Position numbers and translations under genes: made by a program. The notes beneath the pieces were generated by a model. It made no database searches. It saw only the letters and a list, made by a program, of their open reading frames with translations, and had not been told where the DNA came from. This document shows, one piece after another, positions 1 through 17,480 of a stretch of DNA of 64,000 nucleotides. The stretch covers positions 5,583,001 to 5,647,000 of the forward strand of contig NZ_CP017174.1 in assembly GCF_006402735.1 (NCBI RefSeq). Direction: 5' to 3'. Every line of letters begins with the position of its first letter. Position 1 is the stretch's first letter. Origin of the DNA: Myxococcus xanthus. Its GTDB lineage: Bacteria > Myxococcota > Myxococcia > Myxococcales > Myxococcaceae.

Positions 1-1752
1 CCGGTGGCACTCGCATGTGACACCGAGGGACGGCTGGCGGTGCTGAGCTGGGTCATGGACCCGGCGCTCGCGGGTGTCCCCGCGGACGCGGCATACGCGC
101 GGCTGCGCTTCTACACGGGCCGCTTCTCCACGCCCGTCGCGCTGCCGGGCGTGCTGCGGCCCTTCAGTCTCGCCATCCTTCCGGACGGACGCGCCGTGGT
201 GCTGTCGCTGCTCGACGACGGCAAGGTGGAGGCGGTGGCCTACGCGCTCCCAGCCGGTGCGTCAGAGGCGATTCCCCAGGGAGACTACTTTCCACTGCCC
301 GGCCATGACGGGGGTCCCTTTCTCCAGGGGGCGCAGCCTCCGCACCACGCCGTCACCCCGGGGCTCGCTGACATGGCGCCTGTGCCGCTTCAAGCCCTGT
401 CGCTGCCCCGGTGCGCCGAGCAGGGCCGCGCCACCAACCCGCCGAACCGGCCCTTCGACTCGGGCGACGGGCGCACGGTGTGGCACCGGCTGTACGTGGA
501 GGCGCTGCTGCCCCCACGCACCGGAGTGCGCGTCTGGCTCGCCGCCACCGACGCGCCCCTCGCTCCGCCCAGCGCCTCGCCGCACTGGCACGAGCATCGC
601 CTGGGCCTCGTCCCGGAAGCCCCTGTTCATCCAGACGTCCCGCACGGGAGCTGGGTACCGCTGCCGTCGGAGGTGCCGTTCCAACCGGGGATGCTGCCCG
701 CGCCGCCGGCCCCGGGCGAAAGTGGCCTGTTCACCGTCCTCATCCAGCGCGCCCACACGAAGGTGCGTGCGCTCTCCGGACGGTACCTGTGGGTGCGGGT
801 GGAGCTGTTCGGCGACGGCCGCAGGACGCCCGAAGTGGGAGCGCTGCGCGCGTATGCATCGCGCTTCTCCTACGTGGACAACTACCTGCCGTCCCTCTAT
901 CGCGAGGAGCTCTTCGGCGAGGACGCGGACACCGCCGGCCGGGCGACTCCCGCGGACTTCCTGGAGCGTTTCCTCGGCATCGTCGAGGGTGTGCTGACGC
1001 CCATCGAGGACCGCATCGCCCATGCGCACGTCCTCACCGACCCGGGGCACGTGCCTGGTGATTCGCTGGAGTGGCTCGCGAGCTGGGTAGGCCTCTCCTT
1101 CGACCCCGTCGTGGGCGAAAGCCAGCGGCGCGCGATGCTTCGGTCCGCGCCCGCGCTCGCCCGGCGGCGCGGCTGCGTCGAGGGCCTGCGCCTGGCGCTG
1201 GACCTGGTCACGGACGGCGCGGTGAACCGAGGCGCGGTGGTGGTGGTGGAGGACTTCCGGCTTCGGCGCACGCTGGCCACCATCCTCGGCGCGGACCTCG
1301 CGGACGCGGAGGACCCGTTGCTGCCGGGCCTGGCCCGGAGCGGGAACTCCTACGTGGGCGACACGCTCTTCCTCGGGGATGAGACGCGCAAGGAGTTCCT
1401 GGCCGTCTTCGGAGACGAAACGCTGCGGACCCGGGCGGAAGCGGAGGCGGTGGAGCAGCTCCTGGAGCGGCTGGCACACCGGCTCACGGTGCTGGTGCAC
1501 CAGGGCACGGACACGCGGACCCTGGGCCTCATCCGGAAGGTGGCGGAGCAGGAGGCCCCCGCGCACGTGCAGGTCTCCGTCATCACCGCGAGCCGTCCGC
1601 TGCTCGTCGGAGTCGCGTCGCTGGTGGGCGTGGACACCTACGTCGGGCCCGCCCCCGCCCCCACCTCGGTGCGGGTGGGCCACAGCGTGCTGGGGCTCGC
1701 GGACGTCATCGAACGCCCGTCGAGCCTGGACCCCAGATTGGAAGGAGGTTGA
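1..1752 (+). CDS. phage tail protein I-like component of a contractile injection system (5' end possibly outside window)
   Basis: The frame is open to the left edge of the window, so the gene may start upstream; the first usable codon is a GTG at base 4 (582 aa). Roughly residues 287-410 match the pattern of the P2 gpI-like 'phage tail protein domain' found in eCIS loci: a YVDNYLPSLYRE start, then FLERFLGIVEGVLTPIEDRI, the SLEWLASWVGL tryptophan motif and the ARRRGCVEGLRLALDL segment. In phages this family builds the baseplate/tail-tip region; here it is inferred to be a baseplate component of an eCIS particle. The N-terminal ~280 residues are beta-rich and I do not recognise them. The stop codon TGA overlaps the possible ATG of the next gene, so the two are probably translated together. 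Confidence 0.8.
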   Translation, partial: PVALACDTEGRLAVLSWVMDPALAGVPADAAYARLRFYTGRFSTPVALPGVLRPFSLAILPDGRAVVLSLLDDGKVEAVAYALPAGASEAIPQGDYFPLPGHDGGPFLQGAQPPHHAVTPGLADMAPVPLQALSLPRCAEQGRATNPPNRPFDSGDGRTVWHRLYVEALLPPRTGVRVWLAATDAPLAPPSASPHWHEHRLGLVPEAPVHPDVPHGSWVPLPSEVPFQPGMLPAPPAPGESGLFTVLIQRAHTKVRALSGRYLWVRVELFGDGRRTPEVGALRAYASRFSYVDNYLPSLYREELFGEDADTAGRATPADFLERFLGIVEGVLTPIEDRIAHAHVLTDPGHVPGDSLEWLASWVGLSFDPVVGESQRRAMLRSAPALARRRGCVEGLRLALDLVTDGAVNRGAVVVVEDFRLRRTLATILGADLADAEDPLLPGLARSGNSYVGDTLFLGDETRKEFLAVFGDETLRTRAEAEAVEQLLERLAHRLTVLVHQGTDTRTLGLIRKVAEQEAPAHVQVSVITASRPLLVGVASLVGVDTYVGPAPAPTSVRVGHSVLGLADVIERPSSLDPRLEGG

Positions 1753-1757
1753 TGACC

Positions 1758-2678
1758 ATGTCGCCCCCGAATGACGCCTTGCTCGACGCGGAGACGCGAG
1801 ACCGGCTCCACTACGACACCGGCGTGCTCCTGGACGCGGGAGACTTCACCGCCGAGCAGACCTATCACCGAGGCCGGCTCACCCGGGCCCTGGCGTACCT
1901 CCACGGCGTCGGGACGGTGGCCGGACTCAAGGTGAGTCACCACGAGGGCACCGAGCCGGAGCATGAGGAGCTCCGGGTGTCCGCCGGGCTCGCGTTGGAC
2001 CCCTTCGGCCGGTTGGTGGAAGTGCCCACGGACGCGTGTCTCAAGCTGGACCGCTGGTACTGGCAGGAGCCGCTGGAGATGGCCGACTTCGGCGTCTTCA
2101 CCCCCGCCGAGTACCGGCTGAGCCCCGATGCCGCGGGCTTTCCGCCCACGGGGGTGGTGGCGGACCTCTTCCTGCGTTTCCTCCAGTGCGAGCGCGGCAA
2201 GACGCCTGCCTTCGCGGCGGGGCCCTTCGACGCCATGGACGCCGTGGTCGCCTCGCGCATTCGCGACGGCTACGAGCTGCGACTGGTGCCACGCTCCACG
2301 GCGTATCCCCCTCCGGAAGTCCCCAAGAGCCCCTTCCCGGACCCCGTGGACGAGCCAGACCCGGTGCAACGGCGCCTCAAGCTTCGGCAGGCCATCTTCA
2401 GCGCCTGGCGAGGCAGCCGCGAACAAGAGCTGGCGAAGCTGTGGAGCGACACCTTCATCCCAGCCTCGCTGCTGACGGACCCGACCCAGCCCGACCTGAA
2501 GATGAGGGATCCCGCGTGGGTCTTCCTCGCCCGCGTCGTCATCGGAGCAACGGACGTGGAGGACGTGCGCGGCACGGAGGTGCGGCCCACGCGGCAGGGG
2601 AATGTCTACGTCGACAATGACCTGAGGCCCTTCAGCCTCTCTACCGCCGCGCTCGCCCGGTGGATGGGCGTCTTCTAA
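1758..2678 (+). CDS. eCIS-associated protein with shared N-terminal module (first of three in tandem)
   Basis: This encodes 306 aa from the ATG at 1758, chosen because an AAGGAGG ribosome site at 1742-1748 lies nine bases upstream; an ATG at 1752 overlapping the previous stop is the alternative. Residues ~12-55 read RLHYDTGVLLDAGDFTAEQ followed by a long helix and the segment LHGVGTVAGLKV, then an SAGLALDPFGRLVEVP stretch. The same succession (aromatic-Phe/Tyr-x-Gly-x-x-L-x-A-x-D-x-x-x-EQ, then G-x-x-x-GL-x-V, then a G-x-x-x-x-x-G-x-x-V-x-V turn) occurs at the start of the next two genes. No enzyme motif or signal peptide is visible. Position inside a tail-protein operon suggests a structural or accessory part of the particle; the biochemical role is unknown. 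Confidence 0.8.
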   Translation: MSPPNDALLDAETRDRLHYDTGVLLDAGDFTAEQTYHRGRLTRALAYLHGVGTVAGLKVSHHEGTEPEHEELRVSAGLALDPFGRLVEVPTDACLKLDRWYWQEPLEMADFGVFTPAEYRLSPDAAGFPPTGVVADLFLRFLQCERGKTPAFAAGPFDAMDAVVASRIRDGYELRLVPRSTAYPPPEVPKSPFPDPVDEPDPVQRRLKLRQAIFSAWRGSREQELAKLWSDTFIPASLLTDPTQPDLKMRDPAWVFLARVVIGATDVEDVRGTEVRPTRQGNVYVDNDLRPFSLSTAALARWMGVF

Positions 2679-2705
2679 GCCCGACTCTCTCGAAGGGGGA
2701 TAACC

Positions 2706-4559
2706 GTGTTCAACCCAACCAGTGGACCCGCCCGGGAGAAGCTCACCTGGGAGACGGCACAAGCGCTGGAGACCGCCCGGGCAATGGTGCACGACGACCG
2801 GCGCGTGCGCTCTTTCTTCTTCGACGGGCGCTTCCTCACCGCGAAGGACCTCACGCGGGAGCAGAACTACTTCCTCACGCGGCAGGCAGACCTCTCACGG
2901 GCCAATGGCACCGGGGTGATGCACGGACTGACCGTCACGCCCAGCCAGGACCGAACGACGCTCACCGTCCGCCTGGGCCATGGGCTGACACCCGGCGGCG
3001 AATTGGTGGTCGTGCCTCGTGACTTGACGGGCATCCGCCTTGACGACATCCCGGAGATTCAGCGGCTGGACGCGGCCTTCGGACTCGCCCCCGTGCCGCG
3101 CGAGCTGGCGCGGAGCCGGTCTGGGTTGTACGTGCTGGTGCTGCGCCCCGTGGAGTACACGGCGAACCCGGTTGCTTCGTACCCCACGTCGCTGGGCGCC
3201 GCGCGGACCACGCAGGACGGCGACATCATCGAGGCGGTGGCGCTGACGCTCATCCCCTACCCAGACCCGGTGGGCGGCGGCACCTTCGAGACGCGCCGCG
3301 GCCGCGCGGCCCATGAAGTCTTCGCCGGTGCGGGGATGCGGAACCTCCCCGTGGACGCGCTGCCGCTGGCGATGCTGGCACTGGACCGAGGCACCCTCCG
3401 CTGGCTGGACACCTTCCTGGTGCGACGTGAGGTGGGCGCCGAACAGCGCAGCGTGGTGGGCTTCGGCGTGGCCTCGCGGGAGCTGCGTGAAGCCCACGCG
3501 CTTCAATATCAGCAGCACCTGAAGGAGGTGCTCCAGGCGCGTCGCGCAGCGGGCCAGAGCGAGCGGTTCCTCGCAAGCGAGCACTTCTTCACGCTGCCCG
3601 CCGCGGGGACCCTGCCCGCGGCGGCCATTGAGGCGGGCAGCCTCACGGAGTTCTACTTCCCGCCCGAAGTGGACGTCGAGCTGACGGTGGTGGCCGAGGA
3701 CGAGCTCGGCGCCATCCTCGACGAGTCCCTTCAACTGCCCCCCATCGACCTCACGCAGACGGGCGAGGCCCTGGAGTCGGTGTCCGTCCTGGTGATGGTG
3801 CCCGTGGCGCGCCATGGCATGGCGCAGCGGCTGGAGGGCCTCCGCGAGGTGCTGCGCGCGGCGCCGCTCAAGCTGCGGGCGGCGGCGGTGGGACAGGTGG
3901 CGCGGCGGCTGCCCGCGCATGCCCTGCTGGACCTCACGCGCCGCTGGCAGGTCCAGCCCGTGCCCGAGGCGCCCGTGACAGACCTGGTGGACGCGGCGTG
4001 GAGCGAGCTGCTCTCCGGCTCGCGGACCCTCTGGTATGCCTGCCGTCGCAGCCTGCCGTACCACCACTCCGCGGCGGGCCAGCCGCTGCCCGAGCCGGAG
4101 GACCACGACGGCGAGCAGCACTTCGAGGAGCTCGTGAAGAAGCTCCGGCAGGCGGAGCTCTATGACGAGTTCTCCGCCCTGCCCCAGCGCGGCACCGCCA
4201 TGGCCATTGGACAGCTCGTTCCCGTGCTCAACACGCTCGCCCACGGAACCACGCGATGGCAGTTCGCGGGCCTGGCCTCCGCCACGCTGCGGCTGGAGCG
4301 CCTCCAGCACAAGGAGTACATGGCCGCGCTCAACCGCTTCCCTGCCACCGTCAAGCAGGGCCTGGCGAGGCTCGAGGCGGCACCCAGCCTCCTGAACGTG
4401 CCGCTGGCCACCCTGGCCGCGTCCTACCGGATGCCGGACATCGGGGCCTACGTGATGACGCTCACCGCCGCGGCCTACGCCACGTTCGTGACGGAGCTGA
4501 AGAAGCTGCTGGATGAAGGCGTGTCGCTCGACGAGGCGTTCCTGGCGCTGCGGAGCTGA
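2706..4559 (+). CDS. eCIS-associated protein with shared N-terminal module (second of three)
   Basis: A 617-aa protein starting at GTG 2706, preceded by an AAGGGGGA ribosome site five bases away. Residues ~35-75 carry the same module as its neighbours: FFFDGRFLTAKDLTREQNYF, then GTGVMHGLTV and a GHGLTPGGELVVVP turn, followed by a region of about 130 residues also recognisable in outline in the 309-aa neighbour. The C-terminal half (~330-617) is mostly helical, with charged segments, and I do not recognise it. There is no signal sequence or membrane segment, as expected for a particle component assembled in the cytoplasm. It lies 27 bases after the upstream stop and 3 bases before the next gene. 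Function beyond membership of the eCIS operon is not known from sequence. Confidence 0.8.
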   Translation: MFNPTSGPAREKLTWETAQALETARAMVHDDRRVRSFFFDGRFLTAKDLTREQNYFLTRQADLSRANGTGVMHGLTVTPSQDRTTLTVRLGHGLTPGGELVVVPRDLTGIRLDDIPEIQRLDAAFGLAPVPRELARSRSGLYVLVLRPVEYTANPVASYPTSLGAARTTQDGDIIEAVALTLIPYPDPVGGGTFETRRGRAAHEVFAGAGMRNLPVDALPLAMLALDRGTLRWLDTFLVRREVGAEQRSVVGFGVASRELREAHALQYQQHLKEVLQARRAAGQSERFLASEHFFTLPAAGTLPAAAIEAGSLTEFYFPPEVDVELTVVAEDELGAILDESLQLPPIDLTQTGEALESVSVLVMVPVARHGMAQRLEGLREVLRAAPLKLRAAAVGQVARRLPAHALLDLTRRWQVQPVPEAPVTDLVDAAWSELLSGSRTLWYACRRSLPYHHSAAGQPLPEPEDHDGEQHFEELVKKLRQAELYDEFSALPQRGTAMAIGQLVPVLNTLAHGTTRWQFAGLASATLRLERLQHKEYMAALNRFPATVKQGLARLEAAPSLLNVPLATLAASYRMPDIGAYVMTLTAAAYATFVTELKKLLDEGVSLDEAFLALRS

Positions 4560-10854
<6,295 letters not shown>

Positions 10855-10858
<4 letters not shown>

Positions 10859-12828
10859 CGACGTCCTCCCTGCCCCTTCGCACCACGGTCCTCGCGGCGT
10901 TGGCCCTCACACAGGAGGACTCAGGGGATGGAGAGGCCATCGAGCTACGCTTCCTGCGACAACACCTGGATGCAACAGGGCGGGACTGGGTCGCTCGCGC
11001 TCGGGAGCGCCTCACGCGTCCGGGTTCCGAGGATGCTGGACTCGTCATGCTCGGCGAAGCGCTCGGGCTCTCCCTGGTGGAACTCCTGGCAGTGGTCCTG
11101 GTCGCTGCCGTCGAGCAGGACCCGATGGTGGGCCGGGCCGTCGCGTACCTTCAAGCGCCCGTGGGGGCCTCCCGACCAACGCTGGGACTGGTTTCCAGCG
11201 CGCTGGCGCCGGCCGCTTCCGGAAGCCAGGAGGCCCTGCTCCTTCTCACCGCCGGAGCGGCACTGGGCAGTGGGCTGCTGACACGCCTCCGGGAGGAGCT
11301 GCCACTGTGTGAACAAACGCTGGCCATGCCGCTGCCGCTCTTCCTGGCGCTGTCCGGCCACGACGTCACCTGGCCTGGGGCAACGCTCGGCTCGGCCCGC
11401 CACATGGAAGTACCGCTGCCCCCCTCCATCATGGATGGCGTGCACCGGTATGCGCGCTTTCTCGCAGACAAGCCTCGGTCGACCCTCGTGCTGCGCGGCA
11501 CGTCCCTCTCTGAAACCCGCACCGTGGCGGCCGCGGTCGCAATGTCGCTCGGGCGCGCACCCCTCTTCCTCGGAGCAGAGCAACAGCCGGGATTGGGGCC
11601 CTTCCTGCTTCAGCGAGGACTGCTCCCCATCCATGTCCACGAGCTCGGGCCCGGTGAGCGGAAGGTCCTTCCCAACCTGCCGTACTACGGCGGCCCTGTG
11701 CTGGCCATCACCGGTCCAGAGGGCACGCTCGACGCTGCGGACCGCGCGGTGTTGCGCTGGTCCGTTCCACGACCTCCCAGCGATGAACGGCGAGCACTGT
11801 GGGAGTCCTCATTGGGTGCACCGGAGCTCGCGGAGGAGCTGGCCCGACGGCACCGCCAGGGAGCAGGACGGATTGCCCAACTTGGCCGGCTGGCGCGACA
11901 GAAGGCAAAGCTGGATGGGCGGCCGGAGCCCGAGCTTGAGGACGTGCTCGCAGCGGCGTGGGTGGCGGAATCCGAGGGCATGAGCACGCTCGCGGAGCCC
12001 TTGATGGACGCCATCCACGACGACGCCATCGTCCTCGTGCCCCAGGTGAAACGAGAACTGGAGCTGCTCCTGGCGCGGTGCCGCGCTCGGGACGATCTGG
12101 TCCACGGCCTGGGCCCCTCCGCGACGGTGCGCTATCGCGCGGGTGTCCGGGCACTCTTCATGGGCGCGTCGGGCACGGGCAAGACGCTCGCCGCGGGCTG
12201 GTTGGCCACGAAACTCGGACTGCCGCTCTACCGCGTGGACTTGGCCTCAGTGACCAGCAAGTACATTGGTGAGACGGAGAAGAACCTCTCGCAGCTCTTC
12301 GCGCGGGCCGAGCATGCCGACCTGGTGCTGCTCTTCGATGAGGCGGACTCGCTCTTCGCCAAGCGCACCGACGTGAAGGACTCGAACGACCGGTTCGCCA
12401 ACGCACAGACGAACTACCTGCTCCAGCGAATCGAGGCGTTCGACGGCGTGGCCATCCTGACCAGCAACAGCAAGAGCCGGTTCGATTCAGCCTTTACGCG
12501 CCGCCTCGATGCCATCATCGACTTCACCCTGCCCGGACCCGCCGAGCGGCGCGCGCTCTGGACCACGCACCTGGGCATGGCGCACGAACTTCCCGCCAAG
12601 GAATTGAGCCGACTGGCGGCGACAGCTGACCTGGCCGGAGGGCAGATTCGCAACGTGGTGTTGACGGCCGCGCTCATTGCGCGTGAGGCGGGACGCTCCA
12701 TCCAACCACCGGACATCATCGAGGCGCTCGTGCATGAGTACCGGAAGCAGGGCCGCGAGCCCCCATCCGAGCTCCGCACCACGCCCCAGGGTACCGCTGG
12801 CGGCGCCCGCGACACATGGCGCCGCTAG
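10855..12828 (+). CDS. AAA+ ATPase of the contractile injection locus (tandem AAA domains, first degenerate)
   Basis: A 657-aa protein whose ATG overlaps the upstream stop by four bases (ATGA). The C-terminal AAA domain is complete: Walker A GASGTGKT at residues 437-444, a KYIGETEKNL pore/second-region motif, Walker B LLFDEAD with Asp495-Glu496, sensor-1 TSN, and an arginine-finger region FTRRLD. An earlier domain (~residues 205-330) has the outline of a AAA fold, but its P-loop reads RGTSLSETRT, without the glycine-lysine pair, so it should not hydrolyse ATP. A AAA+ ATPase is a standard part of eCIS loci (Afp15-like), where it is required for particle assembly. It is the last gene of the operon; a convergent gene follows after 31 bases, with no clear terminator hairpin between. 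Confidence 0.9.
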
Positions 12829-12859
12829 CGTGGCAGTCCACCCGGCCCCCTTCTGCTCA

Positions 12860-13567
12860 TCACCTCTTCGATGCTGATTTGCGCACCTTGTATTTCAGCC
12901 AGAGCATGTCGCCCTTCCGCGGCTCGGCGGAGACCAGCTTCAGATGGCGGACCGGTCCCCTGCCCTCGCCCGCATCGAATAGCGAAGGCGTTCCGATGGA
13001 GCCATCCGCGATGGGAGCCATCAGCACGCTCAGCTCGTCAATCAGGTCCGCGACCAGGAAGGAGCCGTTGATCTTGCCGCCGCCCTCCAGGAGCAACCGC
13101 TTGATGCCGAAGTCCTTCCGGAGCTTTTCGAGCACCCGCTTCAGGTTCAGCTCCGTCTTTCCGCCAAACAGGTAGGAGACGCCCTTTGATTGGAGGAAGG
13201 CCAGGTAGTCGTCAGAGACCTGCTCTGTGAGAATGGTGATGACGTGCTCGTCATCGATGGAGCCCGACTTCCAGGTGAGCTTGCCCGAGGGGTCCAGCGC
13301 GATGGCGTAGGACTCCGCGTCGCGCCTCGCGATGAAGTCCGTCCTCGGAATCGGCTGCCCTGCCTTGCGTACTGGAACCTTCGCCTTCCCCGCGTAGGGC
13401 TCCATCGAAATCCGGCCAATCATCCAGGCGTCGGCGTCGAACGTCTCCGCCGTCCGCTCGTACTCAGACAGGGCGCGCGACGAGAGCTTCCAGCCCGTCG
13501 TGACGATGCGCCCATCGACGGAGGGCACCATGTGGCAAATCACGTACGGGCGCTTCGCTCTGCTCAT
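12860..13567 (-). CDS. RibD C-terminal/dihydrofolate-reductase-like oxidoreductase
   Basis: A 235-aa protein. The start is the ATG at 13567, which has an AGGAG ribosome site a few bases upstream and gives a normal family N-terminus (YVICHMVPSVDGRI); the reading frame is open much further upstream but that part is not protein-like. The GGKTELNLKRVLEKL and RLLLEGGGKINGSFL segments are characteristic of the RibD-C family, which binds NADPH in a DHFR-like fold. The single-domain form seen here lacks the deaminase half of RibD, so it is unlikely to be the riboflavin enzyme itself; the substrate is unknown. It is the last gene of a minus-strand group with an aldo/keto reductase, a cupin remnant and a short-chain dehydrogenase. 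Confidence 0.85.
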   Translation of the reverse strand: MSRAKRPYVICHMVPSVDGRIVTTGWKLSSRALSEYERTAETFDADAWMIGRISMEPYAGKAKVPVRKAGQPIPRTDFIARRDAESYAIALDPSGKLTWKSGSIDDEHVITILTEQVSDDYLAFLQSKGVSYLFGGKTELNLKRVLEKLRKDFGIKRLLLEGGGKINGSFLVADLIDELSVLMAPIADGSIGTPSLFDAGEGRGPVRHLKLVSAEPRKGDMLWLKYKVRKSASKR

Positions 13568-13598
13568 CTGCTGTCTCCTCGGACTTTGGGCGCGGTCG

Positions 13599-13796
13599 TC
13601 AGGGTGACGTCTTCTGCGTCTGTCCCAGCGGGTGCGTATGCCATGCGGTCCGCGCGCACGGCTCGAACGTGACGCTCGCACCGAATCCACGCGCGGGCGC
13701 GGGTGCTTGGAACAAGGGGTCGATTCGCACGTTTCCCGTGAAGCTCTCGGCAGGACCTTTGCTCGACGGCTGGGTGCCGTTTCGTTTGATGTCCAT
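13599..13796 (-). pseudogene. truncated cupin-domain protein
   Basis: A 65-codon frame starting [19 protein letters not shown] and running into a cupin motif ([20 protein letters not shown], where the paired histidines are metal ligands in the family). It then stops after QKTSP. Intact cupins of this type continue after 'HTHPLGQT' with a hydrophobic strand and a second histidine motif for another ~60 residues; none of that is present in any frame before the next gene begins 32 bases on. The C-terminal half of the beta-barrel and the remaining metal ligands are therefore missing. It sits three bases after the aldo/keto reductase stop, as expected of a former operon member. A small functional peptide is possible but unlikely. 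Confidence 0.75.
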
Positions 13797-13799
13797 GGC

Positions 13800-15570
<1,771 letters not shown>

Positions 15571-15607
15571 CTTCCTTCTCCTGGCTTCGGGACACTGCGT
15601 CCCGCGT

Positions 15608-16207
15608 CTACGAAGAGAAGTACGCACCGCCCTCGCCCCCGACTACACGCCGATGCGGCGATAGGCCTTGAAGGCACGCTGAAGAATCCGACGCGCTGCT
15701 CGACCGCCCCGACGCGGCGAGCAGCCGCTGTGACGTCGTGGGAAGGCACGCGTCATGAAGGCCCAAGGCGCCCGGCAATCCCAGGGGCACCGAGAGAATG
15801 ACGACCAGCGGCAGGGTGAAGCTCTCGTACTGGGCGGAGAGCACGAGGAAGACGAGGAGCAGGCCGAGCCCGAAGAGGACGAGCGGCTGCCCACCACGCT
15901 CCTGCTGCTCCAGCAAGAGGCCGGACCTCGCCGTGCTCGTGCCCGGTGGCGACACCTGCGCGGCCCGTTCCTGCATGGCGGCCATGGCCCGCCCGAACGA
16001 CACCCCAGGCGCCACCTGTCCGCTGAGTTCCGCCGAGCGGGAAAGGATAAGGGGATGCGGTGTGCCTTCGAGCGCAGCCAGGGCCGCGGCGCGCCCGGTG
16101 TCGCTGAGTCGTTCACGGAACGTCGGGGGCGAACTGGCAGCGGACGCGCGCGTCAGGCCTTCAGGCTCGCCATGTCGATGACGAAGCGGTAGCGGACGTT
16201 TGGCCAC
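15608..16207 (-). pseudogene. remnant of an RND (AcrB-family) efflux transporter
   Basis: Within a 199-codon frame, a stretch of about 90 residues is clearly from an RND inner-membrane pump: SGQVAPGVSFGRAMAAMQER (periplasmic pore domain), PPGTSTARSGLLLEQQERGG, then the membrane segment LVLFGLGLLLVFLVLSAQYE and SFTLPLVVILSVPLGLPGAL. Family members exceed 1000 residues, so more than 80 percent is missing. Sequence before and after the stretch has no resemblance to RND proteins and looks like out-of-frame readthrough. This is a relic, not a working pump. It lies between an intact SDR gene and a broken sulfatase, marking this as a deletion-prone spot. Confidence 0.75.
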
Positions 16208-16293
16208 CTACCGCAAGCGCTGAACGGACGCGAAGCGCGTCATCCTGCTCTTGCTGGGTCGCGACAACACGGCAGGTCATGGACGGCGAGACC

Positions 16294-17402
16294 TCAGTCC
16301 CGCAGCGGGCCCTTTGTCGGCGCGTTCCGATTCAGGCTCTGGGGCAGCAGCCGCTTCTTCTCGCGCTGCTCCTTCAGGACATTGTCGAGCGCCTCACGGA
16401 TGTCTTGCGGCAGAGGCTGCGCCGCCACCGCGCTGCACCGGTTCCGGGTCTCCAGCGGGTCCTCCGAGAGGTCGTAGCACTCGTATTCACGGGGATGAAC
16501 CGCGCCGTGGCGACCTCGTCCGTGTTCCCCGCCGCACCCGCGAAGAAGCGCGGGTTGTCCGAGTAGCAGCTGTACTTCCAGAGCGTGTCTCCCGTGAGTT
16601 CGGGAAGACGGGTGACCACCGTCTCGATGTGCTTGGGCTGGATGACGCCCGCGAACTCCTGGCCGGTGAGGTTGTTGGTCATCTGGAGCCCCGACTCGAC
16701 GTTGTCGTCGGTCATGAAATAGATGGGCTCATGCCGCTCGGACTCCCGTCCCAGCACCAGACCGGACAGGTCCCTGCCCACCAGCGGCTGCGCCTCCGAG
16801 TGGTCCCGCGCCAGCTCTCGCCGGGCCGCATCCGCGTCGATTCCGGCGAGTCCCAGCAGCGTCGGCACCAGGTCCACGTGCGACGTCACCAACTCCGTCC
16901 TCCGGGGCTCAGGAAACAGCCCTGGTTTGGAGATGACGCACGGCACGTGCAGCGTCTCCTGATAGGCGTTGTACCACTTCTGCATCATGCCGCCGTGAGC
17001 CCCGAGCATCTCACCATGGTCGGACGTGAGGACGACGATGGTGTTGTCGAAGAAGGAGGTCTTCTTGAGATGCTCGTAGACTCGCTGGATGTGTTTACTC
17101 ACCTCCGCCATGAGGAAGTAATAGAACTGCCGGTACGACGCGGTATCGCGCTGCGGCAGGTACATGCGCGGATACGTGTAGACGTAGTCCTTCTGACAGC
17201 GCGGCTTGCTTTCGAGTGACTCGCCTGCCGTCGGCGAAGCGGCCACCTCCGGCAGCTTCCCCGCTTGCTGAAGGTTGCTGAACTCGGTGAACCAGGGCAG
17301 GCCCGAGAAGACGATGTCGTGCAGATTGACGAAGGAACTCACGACGAGCCACGGCGCCGCGTCACCCTTCGCGGCCTGGTGGTCCAGGTCGCTCAGCAGC
17401 CG
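16294..17402 (-). pseudogene. sulfatase, N-terminally deleted and frameshifted
   Basis: The C-terminal part of a type I sulfatase is readable: APWLVVSSFVNLHDIVF, the NTIVVLTSDHGEMLGAHGG metal-site motif, WYNAYQETLHVPCVISKPG and SHVDLVPTLLGLAGID. The N-terminal ~200 residues, including the Cys-x-Pro-x-Arg formylglycine site needed for catalysis, are missing; the frame is closed by TGA at 17403-17405. Near 16490 a run of four C (minus strand) breaks the frame: one added C joins ATARFIP to REYECYDLSEDPLETRNRC in the next frame, a normal sulfatase C-terminal segment, which ends at the stop in 16294-16296. Two independent lesions argue for a decayed gene, although the one-base change alone could be a sequencing error. 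Confidence 0.8.
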
Positions 17403-17403
17403 T

Positions 17404-17419
17404 CATGTCACGACCTCCT
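17404..17419 (-). promoter_or_regulatory. orphan ribosome binding site plus ATG at the sulfatase deletion junction
   Basis: On the minus strand an AGGAGG (17414-17419) precedes an ATG (17404-17406) by seven bases, a near-ideal start. Reading from it gives only 14 codons, ending at 17362, in a frame one base away from the sulfatase remnant. It is most simply the original start site of the sulfatase (or of a gene fused to it by the deletion), left behind when the first half of the coding region was lost. Confidence 0.5.
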
Positions 17420-17480
17420 GATGGGGAACGCAAACTGTAACTCAGAAGACCGTGACGCATGACGGCACCAGCACGTCGTT

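Noticed and set aside
12829..12859. Terminator between the converging ATPase and RibD-C-like genes
   Set aside because: Only 31 bases, and I find no stable hairpin or T-run.
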